This document shows, piece after piece, positions 10,865-19,138 of a stretch of 64,000 bases of DNA. The notes below the pieces were generated by a model. That model had not been told where the DNA came from. It was given only the letters and a program-made list of their open reading frames with translations, and ran no database searches. Every line of letters begins with the position of its first letter. Position 1 is the stretch's first letter. A program made the translations under genes and the position numbers. Origin of the DNA: Xanthomonas cissicola (GTDB lineage: Bacteria > Pseudomonadota > Gammaproteobacteria > Xanthomonadales > Xanthomonadaceae); NCBI RefSeq assembly GCF_008801575.1, contig NZ_VZPL01000003.1, positions 120,266-184,265 on the forward strand, read 5' to 3'.

Positions 10865-11236
10865 TCAACCGTGGCAATCGGCACGGGGTGCGGCGGTATC
10901 TACGCAGGTATGCGTCCGCCCGGAGACGCCATGGAGTTCGCGCACCTGCCCCGGCGTCAGCGCAAACCTATCCAGGGTCTTGCGGGCGCAGGTCGGTGCG
11001 CTGGCGGTGGCGTCGGCGCCGCCGGTCGCGCACTGTTCTTCGTAGATCAGGTAGTAGCAGTGGCCGGAGTTGCTGGCCAGGCAATGCACATTGGTGGCGG
11101 TCGCGGTGGTCAGCGTCTTGCTGAAGATCACATCGCGGCCATCGTCGGTGGCTCGGGTGATGGAGGTGGTGCCATTGCGTTCGTGGCAGCCGGCCAGGGC
11201 GAGCAGGCAGTACACCAGGGAGGCGATCAGGCGCAT
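10865..11236 (-). CDS. Small Cys-rich lipoprotein, hypothetical
   Basis: This 123-residue protein has a type II signal peptide: a hydrophobic stretch ending in LALAGC with the lipidated Cys at residue 17. The mature part has several further Cys residues (CLASNSGHCYYLIYEEQC, then TCARKTL and TCVDT) that could form disulfides in the periplasm. ATG 11236 is preceded by an AGGA-type site. It lies 180 bp downstream of the LytTR regulator gene on the same strand. The function is unknown. Confidence 0.72.
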   Translation of the reverse strand: MRLIASLVYCLLALAGCHERNGTTSITRATDDGRDVIFSKTLTTATATNVHCLASNSGHCYYLIYEEQCATGGADATASAPTCARKTLDRFALTPGQVRELHGVSGRTHTCVDTAAPRADCHG

Positions 11237-11416
11237 GGAGGAAGTCCTTTCAATCGATGCAATCGGGGGAGTCGGCGCGTCCAGCAAAAACCGTGCAGGG
11301 TTCGGGCGGTGCGGACGGTGTTCGGAATCGGGTGTCGCACTCGCGCGCGCACGCCAGTTCAGCGTGCGCCGTTCTTGTCGGCACGACGGCTGCACGCAAC
11401 GTGTTGCTCACCGCAC

Positions 11417-12193
11417 TTACATGCCGCGGAACAGGCTCATGAACGGCTGGCTGACGGTGAGCGTTTCGCTGCGACCGCGCAGCGCCAGCCGGCCCTTGCC
11501 GGTGTCCTCGCGCACCACCGAGGCAACCGCCTTCATGTTGACGATGGTGGAGCGGTGGATCTGTTTGAACACCTGCGGATCCAGCACATCCAGCAGTTCG
11601 CGCAATGGCGTGCGCAACACCGCTTCGCCGGCCGCAGTCATCACCGTCGTGTACTTCTGATCGGCCTGGAAATACGCCACCTCGTCCAGCGCGATCAAGC
11701 GCGTCTCGCGCCCGCTGCTGGCGGTCAGCCAGGCGAGCGGCGGCGTGTGACTGGCAGCGGCCGGGCGTGCCGACAGACGCTGCAGCAAGGCTTCCAACAG
11801 CGCGCCATCCGGCTGGCCGGCAGTCGCGCGTTGTTGCACGCGCTGCCAGGTGGCCTGCAGGCGCTCGCGGCCGATGGGCTTGAGCAGGTAATCCACTGCG
11901 CCGTGTTCGAACGCATCGATGGCGTACTGGTCGTAGGCGGTGACGAACACCACCTGGCTGCGCGGGCTGACCTCGCGCATCGCACGCGCCACCTCGATGC
12001 CGGTGAGGCCGGGCATGCGGATATCCAGGAACACCACGTCCGGCTGCTGCGCGGCGATGGTCTCCAGCGCGCTGGCGCCGTCCTCGCAGTCGCCCACGAT
12101 CTGCAGCTGCGGGCACACCTCGGCCAGCAGCGTCAGCAACGACTGCCGCAGCAAGGCCTCGTCTTCGGCAACCACGGCGCGCAGCGCGCTCAT
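11417..12193 (-). CDS. LytTR-family response regulator (AlgR/LytR type)
   Basis: This is a 258-residue two-domain regulator. The receiver domain (1-120) has the acidic pocket Glu10/Asp11, the phosphoacceptor Asp57 (VVFLDIRMPG), Thr85 and Lys105 (DYLLKP). The C-terminal LytTR DNA-binding domain (about 150-255) has YFQADQKYTTV and FKQIHRSTIVN. Its start overlaps the stop of the kinase gene by four bases (ATGA), so the pair is translationally coupled. The target genes are unknown; LytTR regulators commonly control envelope or exopolysaccharide functions. Confidence 0.92.
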   Translation of the reverse strand: MSALRAVVAEDEALLRQSLLTLLAEVCPQLQIVGDCEDGASALETIAAQQPDVVFLDIRMPGLTGIEVARAMREVSPRSQVVFVTAYDQYAIDAFEHGAVDYLLKPIGRERLQATWQRVQQRATAGQPDGALLEALLQRLSARPAAASHTPPLAWLTASSGRETRLIALDEVAYFQADQKYTTVMTAAGEAVLRTPLRELLDVLDPQVFKQIHRSTIVNMKAVASVVREDTGKGRLALRGRSETLTVSQPFMSLFRGM

Positions 12194-13548
12194 GCCCGCA
12201 CCTGGGCGGCGTGTTCGGCCTGTGCGCCCGCAGTGGGCAACGGTGGCGGCGATGGCGCGGCACCAAACTGCGTCGGCAGCGGCAGGCTCAGGGTAGCCGC
12301 CACACCGCTGGGGAAGTTGGACACGATGGCAAAGCTCGCCTTGCCGGCATAGATCAGCTGCAAGCGCTCGCGCAGGTTCTTCAAGCCGATGCCGGTGCCG
12401 TGGCTGTGCGTGTTGAAGCCCTGGCCGTCGTCGGCCACGGTGAGCGTGACATGGTCATCGTGGCGACGCGCAAGGATCCAGACGGTGCCACCACCGGGCT
12501 TGGCTTCCAGCCCGTGCTTGATCGCGTTTTCCACCAATGTCTGCAACATCATCGACGGCAGCGGCAGCGCACGTAGTTCGTAGGGAACTTCCACCTGCAA
12601 GGCCAGCCGCGTGCCCATGCGGATGCGCAGAATCTCCAGGTAGGCCTGGGTGCGTTCGAGTTCTTCGCCCAGGGTTGCGATGGCGCCGTCGGCGTTGGGC
12701 AGCGAGCTGCGCAGATACTGGATCAGATGGCCGATCATGATCTCGGCGCGCGGCGGGTCGGTGCGCGCCAGCACCTGTGCGCTGGCCAGGGTGTTGTAGA
12801 GAAAGTGCGGCTCGACCTGCGCATGCAGCAGATTCAGGCGCGCCACGGCCAGTTCCTTTTCCATGACCGATTGCTCGGCGGCGGCCTGTTCGTCGCGACG
12901 CTGCTCGCCGACCCGGCGCACCACCGCGCGATTGATCGCCTCGGCGTTTTCGTAATTGCTGCCTTCGTCCACCGCAAACAGATCCACCCAGGCGCCAGCG
13001 TCGGGCTCGCACAACACGGTGACGCTGCTGGTGCCCTGCCCCGGCGCGATCGTCGCCAGGATCTGGTTGTGGGTGATGGCAAAGCGCGCGAACAGGTTCC
13101 AGCGCGACGGCTGGCGACCTGCGTACGGGTCGATGCGGCGCACCTTGGCGCGAATCAGCAGGCTGCCCGGCGCGCATTCGATGTCCTGCACGCGCGGTAG
13201 CGCACGCACCGCCTCTTCCATCACCGCGAAGCTGGCCTGTACATCCAGCGGCACTTCGATCTGGCGGCGCTGGCGGGTGGACAAGGTGGTATGGTCCAGC
13301 CGATCGGCGATCAGGCGCACGCGCCGCACATGGGTGACCGAACTCATCAACGCCAGCGTCAGCAAGACAATGCAGGCCAACGCGAAGATCGGGCCGATGG
13401 AGCCGAACACCTGCGTCCACATGATCCCTGCCACCACCAACGCGGCGGCCCAGGCGAACACGATACGCACGATCAGGAAGACGCTGGCAGACACAGGCAG
13501 GCAGCTCGTTGGGATGAGACGGGAGCGAGCATAGCCGGCGCACGCCAC
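12190..13548 (-). CDS. LytS/AlgZ-type sensor histidine kinase
   Basis: This protein of about 452 residues has two N-terminal membrane helices (VFLIVRIVFAWAAALVV and IFALACIVLLTLALM), a linker, and a His_kinase domain of the YpdA/LytS class. The phosphoacceptor box is HAQVEPHFLYNTLASAQ. The ATPase lobe has ENAIKHGLE, VADDGQGF and GIGLKNLRERL. It phosphorylates the coupled LytTR regulator. The chosen start is GTG 13548; the first helix begins about 20 residues in, so a slightly later GTG is possible. Confidence 0.9.
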   Translation of the reverse strand: MACAGYARSRLIPTSCLPVSASVFLIVRIVFAWAAALVVAGIMWTQVFGSIGPIFALACIVLLTLALMSSVTHVRRVRLIADRLDHTTLSTRQRRQIEVPLDVQASFAVMEEAVRALPRVQDIECAPGSLLIRAKVRRIDPYAGRQPSRWNLFARFAITHNQILATIAPGQGTSSVTVLCEPDAGAWVDLFAVDEGSNYENAEAINRAVVRRVGEQRRDEQAAAEQSVMEKELAVARLNLLHAQVEPHFLYNTLASAQVLARTDPPRAEIMIGHLIQYLRSSLPNADGAIATLGEELERTQAYLEILRIRMGTRLALQVEVPYELRALPLPSMMLQTLVENAIKHGLEAKPGGGTVWILARRHDDHVTLTVADDGQGFNTHSHGTGIGLKNLRERLQLIYAGKASFAIVSNFPSGVAATLSLPLPTQFGAAPSPPPLPTAGAQAEHAAQVRA

Positions 13549-13802
13549 TGCGAAAGCCCCGGGCGACGAATGGCCGCCAGCGCGGCATCAAACGCCAGGA
13601 TTGCGGTGCGAAACCATGGTGCCGGGCCACGGCCGCGGCAGATGCGCGCGCTATGCTGGACGCATGCCGGCCCTGCGCAGGCCGCGCTCGGTCGCCGCCC
13701 GTGGGCAGACAGCACATGTCGATGGCCGCAGCGTGCATCCGCAGGGGTGGCGAGCTGCATCATGGCGACCACATCACCCACCACACCACGTAAGGGAGTT
13801 GC

Positions 13803-15017
13803 ATGCATCGTCGTCTTTTTCTACGCAGCGCAGGTGTTGCGCTGGCGGCCGCCTCCACCGCCAGCTGGGCAGCAACCGACAAGACGCTCGCCATGCCGCC
13901 CGCGACGCTGCCGGCGACGCCACCGGATGGCCTGCCTGCGCCGTTCGCGGCGACCCCGCCATTGGCGCCGATGCGCGCTTCGGTCGATCGCATCATCGCC
14001 ATCAACGGCTGCACGCGCCCGTTCCGCGCGCAGGGGCCGCGGATCGAAGCCGAGCGTCTCGGGCGCAAGACGGTGGTGCACAACTACGGGCATGGCGGCA
14101 GTGGGTGGTCGCTCTCGTGGGGTGCCGCCGAACAGGCATTACGGTTGGTGCGTGCGGCCGACCCGGCTGCGCGCGAGCTGGCGGTGATCGGCTGTGGCGC
14201 AATCGGCTTGACCACCGCCCTGGTGGCGCAGCGCGCCGGCTTGCGTGTGCGCATCTACGCGCGCGAGCGCCTGCCGGATGTGCGCTCGTTCTATGCCACA
14301 GGCGTGTGGTCGCCGGATTCGCGCGTGTGCACCAGCGAGTACGCCACCGCAGACTTCAAGACGCGCTGGGAAGCGATGGCGCGCACGTCGTTTCGCCGCT
14401 ATCAGACCTTGCTGGGCCTGCCCGGCGAGCCGATTGAATGGCGCGATGGCTACGTGCTCTCGGATGTGCCCTTCGATCAACCTGTCGCCTCTGCCGAAGC
14501 GCATGAGCCGGACTATCCGCCGCTGGAGCGCGAACTGCTCGATGATCTGGGCCCGCGCTCGCAGCCGGTGGCGCCCGGTGGTCATCCATTTCCGGTGCCG
14601 TTCGTGCGCCGTTACAGCCAGCTCACCTTCAACCTCAGCGCCTATGCGCGGCTGTTGATGGATGACTTCCTGCAGGCAGGCGGCGAGCTCTACACGCGCG
14701 AGTTCGAGCATCCGCGCCAATTCGGCGATCTGCGCGAGAAGATCCTGATCAACGCCACTGGCTACGGTGCGCGCGCCTTGCTGGGCGACGACAGCGTGAT
14801 TCCGGTGCGCGGGCAGACCGCGCGCCTGATCCCGCAACCGGAAGTCACCTATGGCCTGGTCTGGCGCGGCCACAATCTCAACGTCGTGCCGCGACGCGAC
14901 GGATTGTTGGTGCAAGCGCAGGGCGCGCACGACTTCAATAACGCGGACGCCATGCCCGATCGCGCCGCATCGGAAGCAGCGGTGCGCGAGCTGGCGCGGT
15001 TGTTCGCCACACGCTGA
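13803..15017 (+). CDS. FAD-dependent oxidoreductase (D-amino-acid oxidase fold), Tat-exported
   Basis: This is a 404-residue protein. The N-terminus has a twin-arginine-like signal (MHRRLFLRSAGVALAAAS) with cleavage near SWA-A, suggesting folded export to the periplasm. The FAD-binding Rossmann motif is VIGCGAIGLTTALVAQRAG near residue 123, followed by a DAO-type substrate domain and a C-terminal strand-helix segment. The family oxidises amines or D-amino acids to imino products with hydrogen peroxide release. An insertion of about 100 residues before the FAD motif is unusual for a plain DAO. The substrate is unknown. Confidence 0.88.
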   Translation: MHRRLFLRSAGVALAAASTASWAATDKTLAMPPATLPATPPDGLPAPFAATPPLAPMRASVDRIIAINGCTRPFRAQGPRIEAERLGRKTVVHNYGHGGSGWSLSWGAAEQALRLVRAADPAARELAVIGCGAIGLTTALVAQRAGLRVRIYARERLPDVRSFYATGVWSPDSRVCTSEYATADFKTRWEAMARTSFRRYQTLLGLPGEPIEWRDGYVLSDVPFDQPVASAEAHEPDYPPLERELLDDLGPRSQPVAPGGHPFPVPFVRRYSQLTFNLSAYARLLMDDFLQAGGELYTREFEHPRQFGDLREKILINATGYGARALLGDDSVIPVRGQTARLIPQPEVTYGLVWRGHNLNVVPRRDGLLVQAQGAHDFNNADAMPDRAASEAAVRELARLFATR

Positions 15018-15333
15018 GCGATGCGGGCGCGGTGGTGGCCTGCGTGCCGATTGCAGAGGGCATGTGTGCTGGGAGTGATGTGCAGTGGCCTCTACCGAAG
15101 GCCAGCACTGCAGGAGGTCGTGCCGGGCCAACCATTGCACCTGTTCTGGTCGTGGGAATATCGATCGGCGCCCAGGGCAGCGTCAACAGCCTATCAAGCA
15201 CGCTTCAGGTCGGCGTGGATGGCGCAAGCGAACCGCAGAGTATGCGCGACCGCACCGAGCACCAGCCGCGCCCGCCAGGCGACGCACGCAGTCGTTTCAT
15301 TCGCCGCTCTAGACGCTGCTCGGCATCGCCACG
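15018..15333. other. Intergenic region between convergent genes
   Basis: About 315 bp with no supported gene, between the FAD oxidase and a small minus-strand gene. Open frames here lack plausible starts and domains. Confidence 0.35.
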
Positions 15334-15528
15334 CTAACGATCTTCAAGCGAAGCCTGCAATGCACTGGCCAGCGCGGCGTCGCCGCTGACCAGTTCGTCC
15401 CAGCGCAAGGCCACGCCTTTGCGCTTGCCTTTCTCGACCAACTTCAAACCTTGCGGATCGATGATCAGGGTATATGCCTGGTCGCCGATCTGCAGTTGGC
15501 GACGTAAGGGTTTGTCCAGCGGCGTCAT
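15334..15528 (-). CDS. Small hypothetical protein
   Basis: This 64-residue protein starts at ATG 15528 with a GAGG site eight bases upstream. It is a compact beta-rich sequence (LQIGDQAYTLIIDPQGLKLV, then KRKGVALRWDELVSGD) that looks like a small OB- or SH3-like domain. An in-frame extension upstream is not needed. Its family is not recognised. The clean ribosome-binding site and protein-like composition support a real gene. Confidence 0.65.
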   Translation of the reverse strand: MTPLDKPLRRQLQIGDQAYTLIIDPQGLKLVEKGKRKGVALRWDELVSGDAALASALQASLEDR

Positions 15529-16009
15529 CGCACGGGCCTCGCAAAAAGTTCGACCGCCGTTGTACCGCATCGACGTGGATCGATGCTGGAGTGCAGCGAT
15601 GCGGAAGCGTCGCCGCACTCATGCACATGTAATCGCTGTAGCAGGCGCGCCAATCGAATGGCCTTTCATCGCGCACGCAGCGAGCGCGGCGTGCATCACG
15701 GCACAGGTCGCCATCGCATCGGGATCACCGTTTCCACCAATCCCGCTAACACTCGCAGGACTAGCGTAGCGACCACGCGGTACCGCCTGGAGATCGAAGC
15801 GATGGAAACGGCGCGTTTTGGAAGGTCAGGTGATGTGCTCGCAATCCTGCTCTGCGGGCGAGCGAGACGCACCTTGGCGTTTTCGAAGTTGTCGTACGCG
15901 ATGCATCGGCACGCTTGTTCGCAGGCGTGCAACGCGAACTCATCAAGGCATCGCCACCGACATGGCGAACCGCATCGACCCACCCTCTGACCAACCAAAG
16001 GAGCCACAC
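15529..16009. other. Long intergenic region upstream of the stress genes
   Basis: These 480 bp should hold divergent promoters for the small gene at 15334 and the DUF892/catalase group. Open frames here are shadows. I see no clear operator palindrome. Confidence 0.4.
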
Positions 16010-16516
16010 ATGGCGATCAAGACTGTCGAAGACCTTTTCATCCACGAGCTGTCGGACATCTACAGCGCCGAGAAGCAGCTGACCAAGTCGCTGCCGCGTC
16101 TTGCGCGTGCGGCCACCGAGCCGAAACTGAAGCAGGCCTTCGAAACTCATCTGGAAGAAACCCAAGGCCAGATCGAACGCATCGACCAGGTCGTCGAGGT
16201 TCTGGGCATCAAGCTCAAGCGCATCAAATGCGCTGCGATGGAAGGCCTGGTGGAGGAGAGCCGCGAGGTCATCGATGAAATCGAAGCCGGCCCGGTGCGC
16301 GATGCGGCACTGATCGGCGGTGCGCAGAAGGTGGAGCATTACGAAATCGCCTCGTACGGCACCATTGCCGCCATAGCCAAGCAACTCGGTTATGCCGATG
16401 CATTGCCGCTGCTGCTTGCCACGCTGGAAGAAGAAAAGGCCACCGACGAAAAGCTGACCCTGCTCGCCGAGCAAGGCGGCAACCAGAAGGCATCCAAGGC
16501 CAGCAAGGCCGCCTGA
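16010..16516 (+). CDS. Ferritin-like YciE family protein (DUF892)
   Basis: This 168-residue four-helix bundle has the DUF892 pattern: an N-terminal DLFIHELSDIYSAEKQL, two central metal-type motifs (FETHLEETQGQIERIDQV and AQKVEHYEIASYGT) and an EEEKATDEKLT helix. Carboxylate and His residues of the bundle are placed to bind a di-iron or similar centre. An AAAGGAGCC site precedes ATG 16010. The C-terminus is a short Lys/Ala-rich tail. DUF892 genes are commonly stress-induced and near catalases, as here. Confidence 0.93.
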   Translation: MAIKTVEDLFIHELSDIYSAEKQLTKSLPRLARAATEPKLKQAFETHLEETQGQIERIDQVVEVLGIKLKRIKCAAMEGLVEESREVIDEIEAGPVRDAALIGGAQKVEHYEIASYGTIAAIAKQLGYADALPLLLATLEEEKATDEKLTLLAEQGGNQKASKASKAA

Positions 16517-16523
16517 GTCACCG

Positions 16524-16548
16524 CGCAGGACGGCACCGCCGTCCTGCG
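16524..16548 (+). terminator. Perfect hairpin after the DUF892 gene
   Basis: CGCAGGACGGC (16524-16534) pairs perfectly with 16538-16548 across a three-base loop. No T-tract follows, so it may only attenuate transcription or protect the upstream mRNA end before the catalase gene. Confidence 0.5.
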
Positions 16549-16654
16549 TCGCTTGCATATCCCTGCGGGCATCCCCCCGAAAGCCAAAGCCCCACGTTTC
16601 TGCCCGCTCCCTGAGTGGTCGTAGTTGCCGGGCACCAGCCATGGAGCACCACCC

Positions 16655-17554
16655 ATGTTCATGCACAACAAGCGTTTGATGTACACCGTCCGCGTCGCCC
16701 AGCCCAATCCGGATCTGGCGACATTGATGCTGGAACAGTTCGGCGGACCGCAGGGCGAACTTGCCGCTGCAATGCGCTATTTCACCCAGGCACTGGGCGA
16801 AGACGACCCGGGCCGCAAGGATCTGCTGTTCGACATCGCCACCGAAGAGATCAGCCATCTCGAAATCATCGGCTCGATCATCGCCATGCTCAACAAGGGG
16901 CCCAAGGCAGTGCTCTCCGAGGGCATGGAGGAAGCCATGGAGATGCGCAACATGACCCAGAACAGCACCAGCCATACCCAGCAGATTCTGTATGGCGGTG
17001 GCCCGGCCTTGGTCAATTCCAGCGGGGTGCCGTGGACGGCGGCGTATGTCGACAGCATCGGCTGCCCCACGGCCGACATGCGCTCCAATATCGCGGCCGA
17101 AGCGCGTGCCAAGCTGGTGTATGAGCGCCTGATCAACGTCACCGACGATCCGGGCATCGTGGATGCGCTGCGTTTTTTGATGACGCGCGAAGTGGCGCAC
17201 CAGAAGTCGTTCGAAAAAGCCTTGTACTCGATCGAGCCGAACTTCCCGCCGGGCAAGTTGCCGGGCGACCCGCGCTTCACGAACAAGTACTACAACACCT
17301 CGCAGGGCGAGGGCGACATGATCGGTCCGTGGAATGCCGGCGAACAGTGGGAGGTGATTGCAGACCGCGAAGCGCAGGCCGCCGTCGATGGTGGCGACGG
17401 CTCTGCCACGGTTGCGCTGGATGCCACGCAGACCGCGGCATTGGATGCCATGTCCGAACGCCTGCTCTCCAATCCCGAACTGGACCGCGTCACTGGTGCA
17501 GATCTGGGTGCAGGCCCCGGCGCCGGTTCCACCACCGGCGATATCCAGCGTTAA
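16655..17554 (+). CDS. Manganese (non-haem) catalase
   Basis: This 299-residue dimanganese catalase converts hydrogen peroxide to water and oxygen in the cytoplasm. Ligand motifs are visible: Glu35 in GGPQGELAAAMRY, Glu65/His68 in TEEISHLEI, a later Glu in AEARAKLVYERL, and the ExxH of TREVAHQKSFE. The C-terminal tail is long and Gly/Ala/Asp-rich. It lies 138 bp after the DUF892 gene on the same strand and is followed by a hairpin terminator. It likely belongs to a stationary-phase or oxidative-stress set. Confidence 0.95.
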   Translation: MFMHNKRLMYTVRVAQPNPDLATLMLEQFGGPQGELAAAMRYFTQALGEDDPGRKDLLFDIATEEISHLEIIGSIIAMLNKGPKAVLSEGMEEAMEMRNMTQNSTSHTQQILYGGGPALVNSSGVPWTAAYVDSIGCPTADMRSNIAAEARAKLVYERLINVTDDPGIVDALRFLMTREVAHQKSFEKALYSIEPNFPPGKLPGDPRFTNKYYNTSQGEGDMIGPWNAGEQWEVIADREAQAAVDGGDGSATVALDATQTAALDAMSERLLSNPELDRVTGADLGAGPGAGSTTGDIQR

Positions 17555-17583
17555 ACCCGATGGGTGCAGTTGCACCCGTCACC

Positions 17584-17614
17584 AGCCCGGGGCCATCACG
17601 CTCCGGGCTTTTTC
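17584..17614 (+). terminator. Rho-independent terminator after Mn-catalase
   Basis: AGCCCGG (17584-17590) pairs with CCGGGCT (17603-17609) and is followed by TTTTTC. It separates the catalase from the small hydrophilic protein gene, which starts only 23 bases later. Confidence 0.75.
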
Positions 17615-17636
17615 ATTGCACTGCACAGGAGTTGGC

Positions 17637-17975
17637 ATGAACGAAAAATCCAGACTCAACACGCACGATGAACGTCAATCGGCTTACCGCGGCAACGGTC
17701 CCGACGCATCGGTGGATGGCCGGGGGCGCAGCGATCCATCGGCGGTCCAGACCCGCGACGCACAGCCGCCGCGCGACGGCGCGCCGGAAGCGTTGCATCA
17801 ACGCGGTCATGGCCGCGGTGGCAGCTTGGGCGAAGGCGAACCCGACGGTCACCCGGAACGCGATGGCAGCACCCAACCCAACTTCGGCCAGAGCGGCACT
17901 TACGGCAAGCAGCAACACATCGACGCGCAGCAACGCGCGCTGGACGACAGCGCTGGGGAATCCGAGAACAACTGA
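17637..17975 (+). CDS. Small, highly hydrophilic glycine-rich protein
   Basis: This 112-residue protein has almost no hydrophobic residues and is rich in Gly, Asp, Gln, Arg and His (RGHGRGGSLGEGEPDGH, QPNFGQSGTYGKQQH). It is likely intrinsically disordered, like hydrophilins or stress-associated proteins. A CAGGAG site precedes ATG 17637. It follows the DUF892 and Mn-catalase genes and probably belongs to the same stress set despite the intervening terminator. The family is not identified. Confidence 0.75.
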   Translation: MNEKSRLNTHDERQSAYRGNGPDASVDGRGRSDPSAVQTRDAQPPRDGAPEALHQRGHGRGGSLGEGEPDGHPERDGSTQPNFGQSGTYGKQQHIDAQQRALDDSAGESENN

Positions 17976-18068
17976 GCGATTGCCAGTCTGCCATCGGTCG
18001 GTTGACCTGCTCGCGGCGCGCTCGCCACCAAGCGACAATCAGGATCCATCAGCACTACCAAAACGATG

Positions 18069-18093
18069 AGGGGCCCGCTGGGCCCCTTCTTTC
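18069..18093. terminator. Hairpin terminator between convergent genes
   Basis: AGGGGCCC pairs with GGGCCCCT around GCT, followed by TCTTTC on the plus strand. It lies between the hydrophilic protein gene and the minus-strand SRAP-like gene. Confidence 0.7.
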
Positions 18094-18114
18094 GTGGCTG
18101 CGTGGCGCGCGCGC

Positions 18115-18687
18115 TCACGCCCGTGCGATCCGCGCCGAGGCCGCCTCGCTCGCCCACTCTGGCCGGACGCCTGCCGCAGCGGTGCAGCGTTCCAGCCGCC
18201 AGGGCGTGAGATGGCGCATGGCCTCGGCGCCGCCCATGTGCAGCCACTTGCTGAGGTCGGCATCGATACACAGCGGCCGGTAGGTGGGCATGCTCGCCGA
18301 TGAAGCGACGAGCAACGAGAATCCCATCTGCAGGCGTCCGCCGATGTCCATCACGTTGCGTAATCCGGCGGCATACACCGCACTGCCGTCCTGGCTCAAC
18401 CAGGTCGCGGCGGTGGTGCCATCTGCCGATGCAGTACAGACGAAACCGCACAGCGGAATGACGCAGCGTTGGGTTTCCCAGATGGCCAGATCCACGCCGC
18501 CCAATCCGCCGGGCTCCTGCAAATGGATCGAACGCTGCTGCCCCGGAGCGCGCCGACCGAAGGTGGCGCGCTCTTCGCGTTTGCCGCCACGGTCGGCGAC
18601 CAGAATGTCGGCATCGGCGCCCACCCCGATCTCGACCCAAGCATTGCTCGCCACGCGGGCGGACAACTGAAGAATGCGCGTAATCAT
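18115..18687 (-). CDS. Hypothetical protein resembling a degenerate SRAP (YedK/HMCES-like) domain
   Basis: This 190-residue protein has a C-terminal half whose order of features recalls the SRAP fold: WETQRCVIPLCGFV (compare RRCLIPADGFYEW), then a strand like AVYAAGL, then PLCIDADLSKWL (compare MPVILPPEDWDAWL). The essential N-terminal Cys2 of true SRAP enzymes (MCGRF) is absent; this protein begins MITRILQLSA. It may therefore be a non-catalytic relative. This resemblance was found by eye only. It is a single gene, convergent with the stress group. Confidence 0.6.
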   Translation of the reverse strand: MITRILQLSARVASNAWVEIGVGADADILVADRGGKREERATFGRRAPGQQRSIHLQEPGGLGGVDLAIWETQRCVIPLCGFVCTASADGTTAATWLSQDGSAVYAAGLRNVMDIGGRLQMGFSLLVASSASMPTYRPLCIDADLSKWLHMGGAEAMRHLTPWRLERCTAAAGVRPEWASEAASARIARA

Positions 18688-19138
18688 GACTACTCCACTG
18701 TGTACATCTCGATGACCTCAGTGGTTACGCACAATGCGCGCCAACTTTTTGACATGTGCAAAGATCGGTGCGGCACTGGTTTCACGCAGCTTCAGTTGCA
18801 CAACGCGCACTGCGAAAGCCGAATCGGCCGCAGTATCTGCACCATCGCGCAGTATTTTCCGTTGGCTGCACGTGTACAGCGCAACGCCACGTTGTTAGAT
18901 GCACAAGCACGTGCAGCAGAATTGCCGTCGGAAGGCACGCACGCAATGCACCAGTGTCTTGCGCGGTACAGCATTCTTTCACCAGCGGTCTGGATGGTTG
19001 TGTACGTCTTCACGTCGCAGGACCGCGTGCTCGGCACTCGGACCTGCGCATCACAACATGTGCCGGGCCGTGCATGTGCACACCCTGCTCGCTACAGCGG
19101 CGATGTCCCTGCAGCCCCGCAACGCGTGCCGATCCAAC
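18688..19138. other. Intergenic region of about 450 bp
   Basis: It lies between the 3' end of the broken sensor kinase gene and the SRAP-like gene, both on the minus strand. No protein-like reading frame, hairpin or repeat stands out. It should contain the promoter of the SRAP-like gene. Confidence 0.35.

Noticed and set aside
11237..11395. N-terminal extension of the small lipoprotein to 11395
   Set aside because: ATG 11236 starts right at a lipoprotein signal peptide with a ribosome-binding site; the extension would hide the signal.
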